Assembly (NCBI RefSeq): GCF_014779655.1
Contig: NZ_JACXYX010000005.1
Location: forward strand, 1-64,000
Reading direction: 5' to 3'
Origin: Nocardioides ganghwensis
Lineage (GTDB): Bacteria > Actinomycetota > Actinomycetes > Propionibacteriales > Nocardioidaceae
DNA length: 64,000 nt
Shown in pieces: positions 52,356 through 61,730 of the stretch. The position numbers and the translations under genes are program-made. The notes below the pieces were generated by a model. It saw only the letters and a program-made list of their open reading frames with translations, had not been told where the DNA came from and made no database searches. How positions within the stretch are numbered: the first letter of the stretch is position 1; every line of letters starts with the position of its first letter.

Positions 52356-52417
52356 CGTCCGTCGACCTCCAGGGGTCACGGAGCGAAGGACCTGCCGTCG
52401 CGAGCCGGCGTGCCCGT

Positions 52418-52459
52418 CCGCGGGTGGGGTGTGGCAGTGGCTCCACGGTCCCACCGCGG
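52418..52459 (+). promoter_or_regulatory. hairpin in the leader of the alcohol dehydrogenase operon
   Basis: CCGCGGGTGGG (52418-52428) pairs with CCCACCGCGG (52450-52459) with one bulge, and the loop can form a small inner GTGG/CCAC stem. It may be a leader element, possibly an antitermination target of the neighbouring ANTAR protein; no hexaloop pair was confirmed. Confidence 0.3.
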
Positions 52460-52538
52460 GAGGCGGGCCGCAAGGTCAAGGAGCAGTCACGGGGGACCGC
52501 GACGCATGCCGGACGTCGTGCGGGGCACTGGTCAGTCC

Positions 52539-53720
52539 ATGAAGGCAGTCACCTGGCAAGGCAAGCTCGACATGCAGGTCATCGAGGTCCCCGACGCGAG
52601 GATCGAGGAGCCCACCGACGTCGTCATCGAGGTGACGTCGACGGGCCTGTGCGGGTCGGACCTGCACCTCTACGACCCGCTAGCCCCGTTCATGACCGCG
52701 GGGGACATCGTGGGCCACGAGCCGATGGGCATCGTCCGCGACGTCGGCTCCGCCGTCACCACGCTGACCGCCGGCGACCGGGTCGTCGTCCCCTTCAACA
52801 TCAGCTGCGGCACCTGCTGGATGTGCAGCCGCGGCCTCCACAGCCAGTGCGAGACCACCCAGAACCGCGACACCGGCACCGGCGCGAGCCTGTTCGGCTA
52901 CAGCAAGCTCTACGGCCAGGTCCCCGGCGGGCAGGCCGAGCTGCTGCGTGTCCCGTTCGGCGACACGCTGCCGATCAAGGTCGAGCACGGACCCCCGGAC
53001 GACCGGTTCCTCTTCCTCTCCGACGTGCTGCCGACCGCATGGCAGGCGGTGGAGTACGCCGACGTCGAGGACGGCGGCACCCTGCTCGTCGTCGGCGCCG
53101 GACCGATCGGCGACATGGCGGCGCGCATCGGCATGCACCGCGGGCTGCGCGTGATCGTGGTCGACTCCGTGCGCGAGCGGCTCGCCCGGGTGCACGGCCG
53201 CGGCGCGGAGACCATCGACTTCACCGAGGTCGACGGCGTGGGCGACGCGGTGCGCGCGCTGACCGACGGGCGCGGTGCGGACGCCGTGATCGACGCGGTC
53301 GGCATGGAAGCGCACGGCTCGCCGGTCGCCGAGACCGCCCAGAAGGCGCTCGGCCTGCTGCCCAGGAAGGTGCAGGAGAAGGTCATGCTCAACGTCGGTG
53401 TCGACCGGCTGGCCGCGCTGCTGAGCGCGATCGACTCCGTACGCCGCGGCGGCACCATCAGCATCTCCGGCGTCTACGGCGCCCCGACCGACCCGCTGCC
53501 GATGTTCGAGCTGTTCGACAAGCAGGTGCAGATCCGGATGGGCCAGGCCAACGTGCGCCGCTGGAGCGACGACATCCTCGACCTGCTGCAGCAGGACGAC
53601 GACCACCTCGGCGTCGAGTCCTTCGCCACCCACCACCTGCCGCTCGACGACGCCCCCGAGGCGTACCGCAAGTTCCGGGACAAGGAGGACGGCATGGTCA
53701 AGGTGGTGTTCCGCCCATGA
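52539..53720 (+). CDS. zinc-dependent alcohol dehydrogenase (formaldehyde dehydrogenase-like MDR)
   Basis: The 393-residue enzyme has the catalytic zinc ligands CGSDLHLYD and GHEPMG, the structural zinc set CGTCWMCSRGLHSQC, and a Rossmann VVGAGPIGDMAA. Insertions resemble the glutathione-independent formaldehyde dehydrogenase branch. It oxidises alcohols or aldehyde adducts with NAD. An ATG at 52506 is an alternative start. It heads a three-gene operon with ATGA overlaps. Confidence 0.88.
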   Translation: MKAVTWQGKLDMQVIEVPDARIEEPTDVVIEVTSTGLCGSDLHLYDPLAPFMTAGDIVGHEPMGIVRDVGSAVTTLTAGDRVVVPFNISCGTCWMCSRGLHSQCETTQNRDTGTGASLFGYSKLYGQVPGGQAELLRVPFGDTLPIKVEHGPPDDRFLFLSDVLPTAWQAVEYADVEDGGTLLVVGAGPIGDMAARIGMHRGLRVIVVDSVRERLARVHGRGAETIDFTEVDGVGDAVRALTDGRGADAVIDAVGMEAHGSPVAETAQKALGLLPRKVQEKVMLNVGVDRLAALLSAIDSVRRGGTISISGVYGAPTDPLPMFELFDKQVQIRMGQANVRRWSDDILDLLQQDDDHLGVESFATHHLPLDDAPEAYRKFRDKEDGMVKVVFRP

Positions 53721-54679
53721 GGCTGCCCAAGCCGCGCGGCCCGCTGAGCGAGTGGCTGGTCGCCCGACTGGCAGGCACGGGCGTGGCGGGTGCCGCGCCC
53801 ACCTCCGACTCGTGGGCCGACTCGTGGGACGACGAGTGCATCTCCCTGTGGACGCTGCACGAGCTGTCCTTCCGGGGCTTCGAGGACGCCGACGACCGCG
53901 CCGAGTGGGACCCCGGGCTGCTGGGCGTACGCCACGACCTCGAGACCGCGCTCGAGGCGCGGCTGCGCGAGCGGTGGGCCCGAACGGACCCGGCTCCCGT
54001 GGCACCCGAGGACGTCCCCGCCGCGCTGGAGACCGTGGTCGCCGAGGACGACGGGCCCTCGCTCGCCGACCACGTACGCCGCCACGCCGACCGCGACCAG
54101 GTGCTCGAGCTGCTGCGGCAGCGCTCGGTCTACCACCTCAAGGAGTCCGACCCGTCGGCCTTCGTCGTGCCGAGGCTGCCGGTGCGGGCCAAGGCCGCGC
54201 TGATGGCGCTGCAGTTCGACGAGTACGGCGACGGCGACCCCAACCGGTTGCACTCCCACCTCTTCGCCCGCGGCCTCGAGGCCGTCGGGCTGCGCGCGGA
54301 GTACGGCGCGTACGTCGACGACGCGATGCCCGAGAACCTCGAGATGAACAACGCCGGCTCACTCCTCGGGCTGCACCGGCGCCTGCGCGGGGCGGCGATG
54401 GGCCACCTCGCGGCGTTCGAGATGACCAGCTCCCTGCCCTCGCGCAAGATGGTGCAGGGACTCGAGCGGCTCGAGCTTGACGGGCCGATGTCGGCCTACT
54501 ACGACGAGCACGTCGAGGCCGACGCCATCCACGAGCACCTCGCCTCGCGCGACATCTGCGGGACCCTCGCCGAGGACGAGCCCGACCAGGCGGACGAGAT
54601 CCTCTTCGGCGCGTTCACCTGCCTCGACGTCGAGGCACGCTTCGCGTCCGCGCTGCTGGCGTCGTGGGGTGCCCGATGA
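53717..54679 (+). CDS. iron-containing redox enzyme, heme-oxygenase-like diiron fold
   Basis: The 320-residue helical protein matches the heme-oxygenase-like family (HDO type). Candidate iron ligands are in WTLHELSFRGFED, QFDEYGDGDPNRLHSHL and EHVEADAIHEH. Such enzymes do oxidative chemistry on small metabolites. Its ATG overlaps the dehydrogenase stop and its stop overlaps the CDGSH gene (ATGA), so the three proteins are made in close ratio. Confidence 0.83.
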   Translation: MRLPKPRGPLSEWLVARLAGTGVAGAAPTSDSWADSWDDECISLWTLHELSFRGFEDADDRAEWDPGLLGVRHDLETALEARLRERWARTDPAPVAPEDVPAALETVVAEDDGPSLADHVRRHADRDQVLELLRQRSVYHLKESDPSAFVVPRLPVRAKAALMALQFDEYGDGDPNRLHSHLFARGLEAVGLRAEYGAYVDDAMPENLEMNNAGSLLGLHRRLRGAAMGHLAAFEMTSSLPSRKMVQGLERLELDGPMSAYYDEHVEADAIHEHLASRDICGTLAEDEPDQADEILFGAFTCLDVEARFASALLASWGAR

Positions 54680-54885
54680 CCCGCCCGCCGGCCCCGCGCG
54701 ACTTCGACCACCCGGACGTGGTGCTGGTGCCCCACGGGCCGATGCTGCTGCGCGGCGCGGAGTCGGTGCAGGACGTCGACGGGACCGTGCATCCCGTCGA
54801 GCGCCCGGTCGTCGCGCTGTGCCGCTGCGACAAGTCCAGCCGGCTGCCGTGGTGCGACGGGACGCACAAGGTCATCCCGCGCTGA
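54676..54885 (+). CDS. CDGSH-type iron-sulfur protein
   Basis: The 69-residue protein carries CRCDKSSRLPWCDGTH, the CxCx2(S/T)x3PxCDG(S/A/T)H motif that binds a [2Fe-2S] cluster with three Cys and one His. It may pass electrons to the preceding diiron-type enzyme. It ends 21 nt from the convergent methyltransferase gene. Confidence 0.9.
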   Translation: MTRPPAPRDFDHPDVVLVPHGPMLLRGAESVQDVDGTVHPVERPVVALCRCDKSSRLPWCDGTHKVIPR

Positions 54886-54906
54886 GGCTCGTACGGCCGC
54901 TGTCGC

Positions 54907-55524
54907 TCAGGCGCGGTCGATGCGCGTGAGCACCCCGCGCTCCTCCTGGCGCACCTCGACCATCGCCAGGCGCTCCTCGGTGAAGCACGGCTCGCGGCGC
55001 AGCACGGCGGCCTGCTCGCGGGTGCCGACCTGGAGCACGGCAGAGCCGCCGGGTGCGAGGTGCGCGTCGATCACCGCGAGGCAGGCCCGGGCCACGTCGA
55101 GGCCGTCGTCGCCGCCGTCGATCGCGGTCAGCGGGTCCTCGGGGTAGCGGCCGGTCTCCGCGCGCGGCACCCACGGCGGGTCCGCGATGATCAGGGGGAA
55201 CGTCTCGTCGGGGCCGATCGCCTCCTCCAGCCGGCCCTCGCGGACCTCGACCCGGTCGGCGAGCCCGGCCGCGAGCGCGTTGGCGCGGGCGTAGTCGCAC
55301 GCCACGCCGTTGGCGTCGACGCAGACCAGCCGCCGCCCGGTGGACGCGACGGCGAGCAGGCCGATGTGGCCGGCGCCGGCGCAGAGCTCGAGCACGGTGC
55401 CGCCCGGGACGGTCGCGGACAGCCGGGCTGCCCACTTGGACTGGGCGGTCGTCCACTCGCGCGGGCGCAGCACGCGGTCGTCGAAGGCGATGGTCAGCGA
55501 CCCGAAGTCGAGGTGCTCGGTCAT
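54907..55524 (-). CDS. class I SAM-dependent methyltransferase (HemK/PrmC-like DPPW)
   Basis: The 205-residue protein has SAM motif I LELCAGAGHIGLLA, LVCVDANGVACDYARANA, and IIADPPWVPRAETGRYP, an NPPY-like catalytic loop in DPPW form. Enzymes with this loop methylate N atoms or small molecules. It is the last gene of the glycosyltransferase operon, with ATGA overlap. Confidence 0.85.
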   Translation of the reverse strand: MTEHLDFGSLTIAFDDRVLRPREWTTAQSKWAARLSATVPGGTVLELCAGAGHIGLLAVASTGRRLVCVDANGVACDYARANALAAGLADRVEVREGRLEEAIGPDETFPLIIADPPWVPRAETGRYPEDPLTAIDGGDDGLDVARACLAVIDAHLAPGGSAVLQVGTREQAAVLRREPCFTEERLAMVEVRQEERGVLTRIDRA

Positions 55525-57134
55525 GCGGTGGTCCTTCCCGGGCGCAGGCGCGCAGTCCGATGCTGCCAGATCGCGGCCCGGGCGGCGTTGGCGCCGGCCG
55601 CGCCGTGGACGCCGCCTCCCGGGTGCGCCGAGGCGGAGGCGAGGAACAGCCCCGGCAGGCCGGTGGCCGCGCGCCCGCGCATGGCGGGCACGGGCCGGAA
55701 GACCAGCTCCTGGTGCAGCTGCGACGTGCCGCCGTTGACGGCCCCGCCGACGAGGTTGGCGTCGCGCGCCTCGAGCTCGTGGGGGCCGAGGACGCGGCGG
55801 GCGAGGACGAGGTCGCCGAACCCGGGGGCGACGGCCTCGATGCGTGCCTGCATGCGGTCGGCGAAGCGCTCGCAGTCGTCGTGGCCCCACTGGCCGTCGA
55901 CCTCGTCACCGGCGTCGCCGCGGGTCATCCCCGGCTGGGGCACGTGCGTGTAGGCCCAGAACGACTCGGTGCCCGCCGGCGAGCGCGAGGGGTCGCTGGT
56001 CGTCATCTGCCCGGTCAGCAGGAACGGCCGGTCGGGCACGACGCCGGACCCGACCTGCGCCAGGGTCCGGGACATCTCCTCGACGGAGTCGGCGACGTGC
56101 ACCGTGCCCGGCACGAGCGCCGGCCGGTTCGTCCACGGCACCGGACCCGACAGCGCCCAGTCGACCTTGACGGTGCCCGGGTCGAGCTCGAAGTGGCGCA
56201 TGCCGCGCACCACCCGGGCGGGGAGGTGCTCGTCGGCCACGAGGCGACCGAAGAGGTGGGTGGCCGACACGTCGGCGAGCACGGCGCGCGCGGCGTACGC
56301 CTGTCCGTCGCGGGTGCGTACGCCGACCGCGCGTCCGCCGCGGACGTCGACCTGCGTGACCTCGGCGTCGGTCATCACCTCGACGCCGAGGCTCGTGGCG
56401 CGCGCGACCAGGGCGTCGGTGAGGCCCTGGGCGCCGCCTCGCGGGACGGGGAAGCCGACGGTCTGGCCCAGCATCGTCATCAGCACGCCGAAGACGCCGG
56501 AGCCGGGGGAGGCCAGGGGGAAGTCGGCGTGCCCGGCGTTGCCCGCGAGCAGCAGCTGCGCGGCCGGCCCGGAGAACAGCTCGCGCCCGAGCGAGGACAC
56601 GGGGGTGGCCAGGCGGCGTACGGTGTCGAGCCCGCCGGAGCGCGCGAGGGCGGGCAGGAGTCGGGCGCCGGCACGCACGGGCGGGAACGGAGACGTGAGG
56701 CCGCCGACCAGCGAGTCGCCGATCCGGTCCCAGGTGCGGCACAGGTCGAGCCAGGCGTCGCCGTCGCCCGCGCGCAGGTCGTCGAGCCCGGCGGCGGTCG
56801 CGTCCCGGTCGCGGTGGAGCACGGCCCACTGGCCGTCGCCGAACGGGTGCCCGAGCACGGACGGCGCGTGCTCCCACACCAGTCCGTGGTCCTCCAGGCG
56901 CAGCGAGGTCATCGCCCGCGAGGACACCGCCAAGGGGTAGAACGCGCTGAACGTGTCGTGCACGAAGTCGGGGTGCACCTCGCGGTCGCTGCGCACCGCA
57001 CCGCCCAGTGTCCGCTGCGCCTCGAGCACCAGCACCCGCCAGCCGGCGTCGGCGAGGACGTTGGCGGCGACCAGGCCGTTGGGCCCGGCGCCCACCACGA
57101 CGGCGTCGTACGCGTCCGGGCTCACCGGGGTCAC
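55521..57134 (-). CDS. phytoene dehydrogenase-like FAD-dependent oxidoreductase
   Basis: The 537-residue flavoprotein has GAGPNGLVAANVLADAGW, the ADP-binding GGAVRS stretch, and the C-terminal family motif FLASASAHPGGGVHGAAG. It is of the CrtI/RetSat-like (COG1233) group, which saturates or desaturates isoprenoid or acyl chains. Starts with GTG overlapping the SRPBCC stop. Within a set of glycosyltransferases this suggests modification of a lipid-linked glycoside (inference). Confidence 0.87.
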   Translation of the reverse strand: MTPVSPDAYDAVVVGAGPNGLVAANVLADAGWRVLVLEAQRTLGGAVRSDREVHPDFVHDTFSAFYPLAVSSRAMTSLRLEDHGLVWEHAPSVLGHPFGDGQWAVLHRDRDATAAGLDDLRAGDGDAWLDLCRTWDRIGDSLVGGLTSPFPPVRAGARLLPALARSGGLDTVRRLATPVSSLGRELFSGPAAQLLLAGNAGHADFPLASPGSGVFGVLMTMLGQTVGFPVPRGGAQGLTDALVARATSLGVEVMTDAEVTQVDVRGGRAVGVRTRDGQAYAARAVLADVSATHLFGRLVADEHLPARVVRGMRHFELDPGTVKVDWALSGPVPWTNRPALVPGTVHVADSVEEMSRTLAQVGSGVVPDRPFLLTGQMTTSDPSRSPAGTESFWAYTHVPQPGMTRGDAGDEVDGQWGHDDCERFADRMQARIEAVAPGFGDLVLARRVLGPHELEARDANLVGGAVNGGTSQLHQELVFRPVPAMRGRAATGLPGLFLASASAHPGGGVHGAAGANAARAAIWQHRTARLRPGRTTA

Positions 57135-57568
57135 CGCGTCCGGCCCTCCACGACGAAGGCGAGCCGGCGCAGGGCCTCGACGTTTCGCAGGTGCAGCTGG
57201 GCGTCGCGCAGGGGCTTGGGCATGAGCAGGCCGGGACCGGCGGTGGCGTCCTCGACCATGGTGACGACGGTCGTGTCGCCGCTCGGCTGGAGCGAGATGT
57301 CGACGTGCGCCTGGCCGGCCGGCCAGCCGCGGGCGAGCAGCAGCAGCCGCCGGCCCTCCTCGATCTCGAGGACCTCGGTGGTGTCGTCGATCAGCAGCGG
57401 CCAGCTGCCGACGCTGTGGTGCAGCCGCGACCCCACCGCGGGCCAGGACTCGTCGACGTCTCGCATGCGGGCGGCGCCGACGACGAAGAGCGGGTAGAGC
57501 CAGCCGTCGGAGAGGACCTCCCAGACCTGCTCGGGGGTTGCTGCGATGGGGCGGCTCGTGGTGCTCAC
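57131..57568 (-). CDS. SRPBCC (START-like) family protein
   Basis: The 145-residue helix-grip protein (PIAATPEQVWEVLSDGWLYP, AVGSRLHHSVGSWPLLIDD) probably binds or shuttles a hydrophobic ligand. GTG start and TGA stop overlap both neighbours. It sits between GT2 and the oxidoreductase, hinting at a lipophilic pathway intermediate. Confidence 0.82.
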   Translation of the reverse strand: MSTTSRPIAATPEQVWEVLSDGWLYPLFVVGAARMRDVDESWPAVGSRLHHSVGSWPLLIDDTTEVLEIEEGRRLLLLARGWPAGQAHVDISLQPSGDTTVVTMVEDATAGPGLLMPKPLRDAQLHLRNVEALRRLAFVVEGRTR

Positions 57569-58488
57569 GCTGTCTCCTTCGGTGGGGGGCTGGTCGTGGG
57601 GCTGGGGGTGGGGCCGGGGGTGGGGCCGGGGGTGGACGTCTCGCGCTCCCAGTGCCCATTCACGCGCCGGACCAGTCCTCGTCGCTCGAACTCCTCGAAC
57701 CAGCCTGCCATCGGCCACTCGCCCCACCGCTCGTGGAACAGGCGGCCGTTGCGCAGGATGTCGTCGAGGTGCTCGACCGGCGGGTTGCTGACGGGGTGGT
57801 GCTGGTGGAAGGCCCGCGCGCCCCCGACCCAGCCCAGGCCGATGCCGAGGGCGAGCGCCGTACGCCCCAGGTCGGTGTCCTCCCCGCCGTAGCCGACGTA
57901 GTCCTCGCAGAAGCCGCCGAGGTGCCGCCAGGTCTGGGCGTCGACGGCGAAGGACAGCGACCAGAACAGGTCGGGGTCGACCGAGTGGACCAGCTCGCCC
58001 GGCGCGGGGCGGGGTCGCGCCGGGTGGGGGTCGTCCCACGCCGCCAGCTCGGCGGGGTCCTCGGGATAGCCGCCGGGCGGTGGCGGGGGGAGGTAGGTCA
58101 CCGGACCGGACCAGATCCACCGTGGGCGGGCCGTCACGACCTCGGCGTACGCCTCGACGAGGCGGTCGCCCGCCAGGCAGTCGACGTCGAGCAGCACGAC
58201 CACGTCGGCGCCGCGCTCGATCGCCGTACGGACCCCCAGGTTGCGCGCGGCGGCCAGCGGGAGCGCGCCCTCCCGGCTGCGGCCGATGCGGACGACCTCG
58301 CGCGTCAGCGCGCCCGTGCGGGACTCGACCCGCTCCTCGACGATGCCGGCGTCGTCCATCGCCACGGCGAGGTAGGTGTCGGGGAGGACGGACCCGCGGG
58401 CCAGCGAGCGGTGCTGGGCCGCGAGGTGGTCGTGGCGGCCGTGGGCGATGGTGACGACGGCGACGCGGGGCCCTCCAGCCTCCGTCAC
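57565..58488 (-). CDS. glycosyltransferase family 2 (galactosyltransferase-like C-terminal)
   Basis: The 307-residue GT-A fold enzyme has VAVVTIAHGRHDHL, the DVDCLAGD metal motif and SFAVDAQTWRHLGGFCEDY with GYGGEDTDLG, a Glyco_transf_7C-like acceptor site. No membrane helix. The C-terminus has a Pro/Thr/Gly tail. Donor and acceptor unknown. Confidence 0.85.
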   Translation of the reverse strand: MTEAGGPRVAVVTIAHGRHDHLAAQHRSLARGSVLPDTYLAVAMDDAGIVEERVESRTGALTREVVRIGRSREGALPLAAARNLGVRTAIERGADVVVLLDVDCLAGDRLVEAYAEVVTARPRWIWSGPVTYLPPPPPGGYPEDPAELAAWDDPHPARPRPAPGELVHSVDPDLFWSLSFAVDAQTWRHLGGFCEDYVGYGGEDTDLGRTALALGIGLGWVGGARAFHQHHPVSNPPVEHLDDILRNGRLFHERWGEWPMAGWFEEFERRGLVRRVNGHWERETSTPGPTPGPTPSPTTSPPPKETA

Positions 58489-59516
58489 GACGCGCCTCCG
58501 TCGAGCACGCGCGTCCGGGTGGTGAGGACGACGTCGGCGAAGCGGTCGGCCGCCCAGCCGTCGCACCACTGGGTCCAGCCGCGGGCGTCGAGCGCGGCCG
58601 CCCGGTCGAGGACGCCGGTCCACTCCGCCGGGTCGGGCCACGCGGAGCGGACCAGGGCCGGCCACCCGTGGGCCAGCACGTCGCCGGTCGTGCGTTGCTC
58701 GTCGTGGGGCCGCTCCTGCGGCAGGACGACGGCGGGACGGCGTGCCGCCGCGGTCTCGGCCAGCGCGTTCTGCCCGGCGTGGGTGACGACGACGTCGGCG
58801 GCGGCGAGCACTGCGGACGGGTCGTCGACCCAGGTCTCGCGGTCCGCCCCGAGCACGGTCCACCGCCAGTCGGGGGTGGCGCGCCGTGCAGCGCGTACGT
58901 CGTCGGCGCCGACGTCGTGGCCGCCCGACCCGAGGAGCAGGGCGACGCTGCGCTCGCCGTCGTGCGGCTGGCTGCGGAGCACGGGGCGTACGGGGTGGCG
59001 CGAGAGCGCGCCCACCGGCACCAGGCGCTCGGCCAGGTCGTCGGGGAGGCCAGGCGTCATGCCGCGAGCCGCCCGCGGCCAGAAGCCGACGAGCGCCTCG
59101 GCGACGCCCAGCCCGAGCAGGTGGGCGGGATCGTCGCGTCGGCCCGGGAGCACCACCGCCACGGCGGGGATCCCGTGCAGCCGGGTGAGCAGCAGCACCT
59201 CGACCGACACGTCGACGACCACCAGGTCGGGGCGCGCGGCCGCGAGCCAGGCCGAGATCGCCGCGGCGCGGGCGCGGGTGCCGTCGTGCCGGAGCGGAGC
59301 CCAGTGCAGGTGGCCGTGGGCGGTGACGTCCCGCGGGTGGCCGCCGTCGTCGGGCGGCAGCCGGACCCAGTCACCGGCCCAGGACGGCGGGCGGGGCAGG
59401 GACGACAACCCGGTCACCGAGATACCGTCGTGGGCCAGGCGGGCGGCGAGCACCTCGGCGCGGTGCCGGTGCCCGCTGCCGACGTGATGGACGTAGTAGC
59501 CGACGACCCCGGTCAC
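58485..59516 (-). CDS. glycosyltransferase of the GT28/MurG-like GT-B fold
   Basis: The 343-residue protein has an N-terminal glycine-rich VHHVGSGHRHRAE and a C-terminal donor site VVVTHAGQNALAETAAARRP followed by PQERPHDEQ. This is the pattern of UDP-sugar GT-B enzymes such as MurG or macrolide glycosyltransferases. Translation is coupled to both neighbours by GTGA. Confidence 0.85.
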   Translation of the reverse strand: MTGVVGYYVHHVGSGHRHRAEVLAARLAHDGISVTGLSSLPRPPSWAGDWVRLPPDDGGHPRDVTAHGHLHWAPLRHDGTRARAAAISAWLAAARPDLVVVDVSVEVLLLTRLHGIPAVAVVLPGRRDDPAHLLGLGVAEALVGFWPRAARGMTPGLPDDLAERLVPVGALSRHPVRPVLRSQPHDGERSVALLLGSGGHDVGADDVRAARRATPDWRWTVLGADRETWVDDPSAVLAAADVVVTHAGQNALAETAAARRPAVVLPQERPHDEQRTTGDVLAHGWPALVRSAWPDPAEWTGVLDRAAALDARGWTQWCDGWAADRFADVVLTTRTRVLDGGAS

Positions 59517-60580
59517 GCCGCGTCGTCCCGGCGCGCGAGCAAGGAGTAGAGGTCGAGGTAGCGCTCGACCATCACGTCCGCGCTGCACGAGGCCTCGGCG
59601 TGGGCGCGGACCTCGCGCCGGTCGAACCGGGAGGCGGCGACGACCGCCTCGGCGAGGGCTGCGACGTCACCGGCGCCCACCAGCACGCCGGAGCGCGGCG
59701 ACACGACCTGGTTGAGGCCGCCGCGTGAGAAGCCGGCGACGGGGGTGCCGCTGGCCATCGCCTCCGCGGCGACCAGCCCGTAGGGCTCGTCCCACACGGG
59801 CGTCACGAGCGCCACCGACGCGGCGCACAGGAGGGCGGAGAGCTCACGGCCGCCGAGGTGGCCGACGTGGCGCACGTCGCCGCCGAGCAGCGGGGCGAGC
59901 TCACGGTCGTAGTAGTCGCGGTCCTGCACCGGCCCGGCGAGGACGAGCGGCACCCCGGCGAGGCGGCACGCCTCGACGGCGAGGTGGGGCGCCTTCTCCG
60001 GGACGATCCGTCCCGACCACACCGCCGGCCCGCCGCCCTCGCCGAAGGGCCAGTCGCGCAGGTCGAGCCCGTTGGGCACGACGTCGCTGTCCACGACGTG
60101 CCGCCAGGCGGCGGCCGTCCACTCGCTCACCGAGACGAAGTGCGGCGGGCGCGGACACAGGGCGAGCGCGGACTCGAGCATCGGCAGCGGCGGCGTGTGC
60201 AGCGTGGTCAGCATCGGCACGTCGACGGCGGACGCCATCGCGACCGGGAGGTGGTGGAGGCTGTTGTTGTGCACCACGTCGTAGTCCTCGGACCCGGTGC
60301 GGGAGAGCGAGAGCATCAGCGCGAGGTAGGCGTGGTGGTCGGCGAGCCAGTCCGGGCCCGGGGCGAACTTGTCCGCCATCGCCGCGGTGCTGACCTCCAC
60401 GGCCGACAGCGGCAGCAGCCGCACGGGGAGCGACGCGTCGGACCCGGGGCCGGCGAACAGGGTGACCTCGTGGCCGCGGTCGGCCAGTCCGCGCGCGATG
60501 GTGGCCGTCATCGACTCCAGCCCCCCGGCGTACGGCTCGCGGATGGGGTAGCGGCTGGAGGCGATGAGGCAGACCCTCAC
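59513..60580 (-). CDS. glycosyltransferase family 4
   Basis: The 355-residue GT-B protein has PYAGGLESMTATIARGLADRG (in part), DVVHNNSLHHLP, VPNGLDLRDW and PVWDEPYGLVAAEAMASGTP with the Ex7E donor-binding motif of GT4. A cytoplasmic retaining enzyme, donor unknown. Confidence 0.88.
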   Translation of the reverse strand: MRVCLIASSRYPIREPYAGGLESMTATIARGLADRGHEVTLFAGPGSDASLPVRLLPLSAVEVSTAAMADKFAPGPDWLADHHAYLALMLSLSRTGSEDYDVVHNNSLHHLPVAMASAVDVPMLTTLHTPPLPMLESALALCPRPPHFVSVSEWTAAAWRHVVDSDVVPNGLDLRDWPFGEGGGPAVWSGRIVPEKAPHLAVEACRLAGVPLVLAGPVQDRDYYDRELAPLLGGDVRHVGHLGGRELSALLCAASVALVTPVWDEPYGLVAAEAMASGTPVAGFSRGGLNQVVSPRSGVLVGAGDVAALAEAVVAASRFDRREVRAHAEASCSADVMVERYLDLYSLLARRDDAA

Positions 60581-61722
60581 CGGCCGTCCCCCACGAGCGA
60601 CTCGTAGAGACGCGCGTGCGCGGCCGCGACACGCGCGCGCTGCGCCCGCCGCTCCTCGACCCCGGGCGCGGGCGCGACGTGACCGGCGTACGCCTCGCGC
60701 ACCGCGGCGACCAGCCCGTCCGCGTCGAGGTGGTCCTCGTCGTGGCCGTAGGTGAGCACCGGCGCCTGGTCGGCGAAGTAGCCGCAGGAGGGCGCGACGA
60801 CCGCGGTCCCGAGGTCGCGGCAGGCCTCGAGCCAGCCGCTGTGGGTGCCGAAGCGGTAGGGCAGCACCGACACGTCGAGGGAGGCGAGGTAGGCCCACAG
60901 GGCGTCGTCGTCGAGGTAGTCGTGGATGCGCAGGTCGACCTCGCCGCGGGCGGCGTGGTGCTGCAGCGCCTCGGCGAGCGCGGCGTCGTACCGCTTGCCG
61001 TCCGGGCGCAGCACGTCGTTGTGCCCGTTGACCTGGAGCACGGCGCCCGGCAGGTCGCGGACGGCGTCGACGAGCACCGGGAGCATCGGGTGCGGGTGCA
61101 TCCCGGCGCGCAGGCTCTTCACGTGCAGGCCCACCCGGAACTCCCGCGGGCGCGGCCCGCGGCGCCGGACCTCACGACTGGCCGCGGCACACCGCATCGT
61201 GTCCAGGGGCACGACGTGGGGGTGCGGGACCACCAGTGCGTCCCGGCCCCAGCGCGCACGGATCTCAGCGGCGGCCCCCTGCGTGAGGGTGACCAGCGCG
61301 TCCGCGGCCGGCACCAGCACGTCGAGCTGGCGGTCGTGGTCGCGGCGGTCCGGGTGGTGGGGGTTGCGTAGGTCGTGCACCGTGAACACCAGCGGCTTGC
61401 CGCGCCGCCGGAGCGCTGCCACGAGCTCACGCAGCTCGGCGGGGCTCCGGGCGTCGAAGCCGAAGTGCAGGTGGAAGACGTCGAAGTCGTTGTCCTCGAC
61501 CCACGCGGCGTCGAGCATCACCGGCGGCCACCACTGCTGGGTGGACGCGGCCTCGGCGGGCGGCGGGTCGGGCAGTCGTACGGGCCCGGACCCGTCCTCG
61601 GGCGCCAGGTGCCGGACGTAGACGTGGTTGGCGGGCACCGAGGCGACGACGATGCGGCCCGCGGCCCGGGGGCGGGGCAGCAGGGGCGTCGTGGGTGCGC
61701 CGGTCACGTCCGAGGTGGTCAC
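60577..61722 (-). CDS. glycosyltransferase family 4/1-like, first gene of the seven-gene operon
   Basis: The 381-residue protein begins MTTSDVTGAP and shows GT-B features: FDVFHLHFGFDARSP, LVFTVHDLRNPHHPD, HVKSLRAGMHPHP and SVLPYRFGTHSGWLEACRD, where the usual EGFGL donor loop is replaced by THSGWLEA. Its GTG lies 8 nt after a GGGTAC box, so the operon mRNA is probably leaderless. All following genes overlap by four bases. Confidence 0.83.
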   Translation of the reverse strand: MTTSDVTGAPTTPLLPRPRAAGRIVVASVPANHVYVRHLAPEDGSGPVRLPDPPPAEAASTQQWWPPVMLDAAWVEDNDFDVFHLHFGFDARSPAELRELVAALRRRGKPLVFTVHDLRNPHHPDRRDHDRQLDVLVPAADALVTLTQGAAAEIRARWGRDALVVPHPHVVPLDTMRCAAASREVRRRGPRPREFRVGLHVKSLRAGMHPHPMLPVLVDAVRDLPGAVLQVNGHNDVLRPDGKRYDAALAEALQHHAARGEVDLRIHDYLDDDALWAYLASLDVSVLPYRFGTHSGWLEACRDLGTAVVAPSCGYFADQAPVLTYGHDEDHLDADGLVAAVREAYAGHVAPAPGVEERRAQRARVAAAHARLYESLVGDGR

Positions 61723-61730
61723 ACGCAGAT

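Noticed and set aside
52356..52538. ANTAR two-hexaloop antitermination target in the alcohol dehydrogenase leader
   Set aside because: A stable hairpin exists, but a pair of hexanucleotide loops with the required A1 and G4 could not be confirmed by eye, so only a generic leader hairpin was reported.
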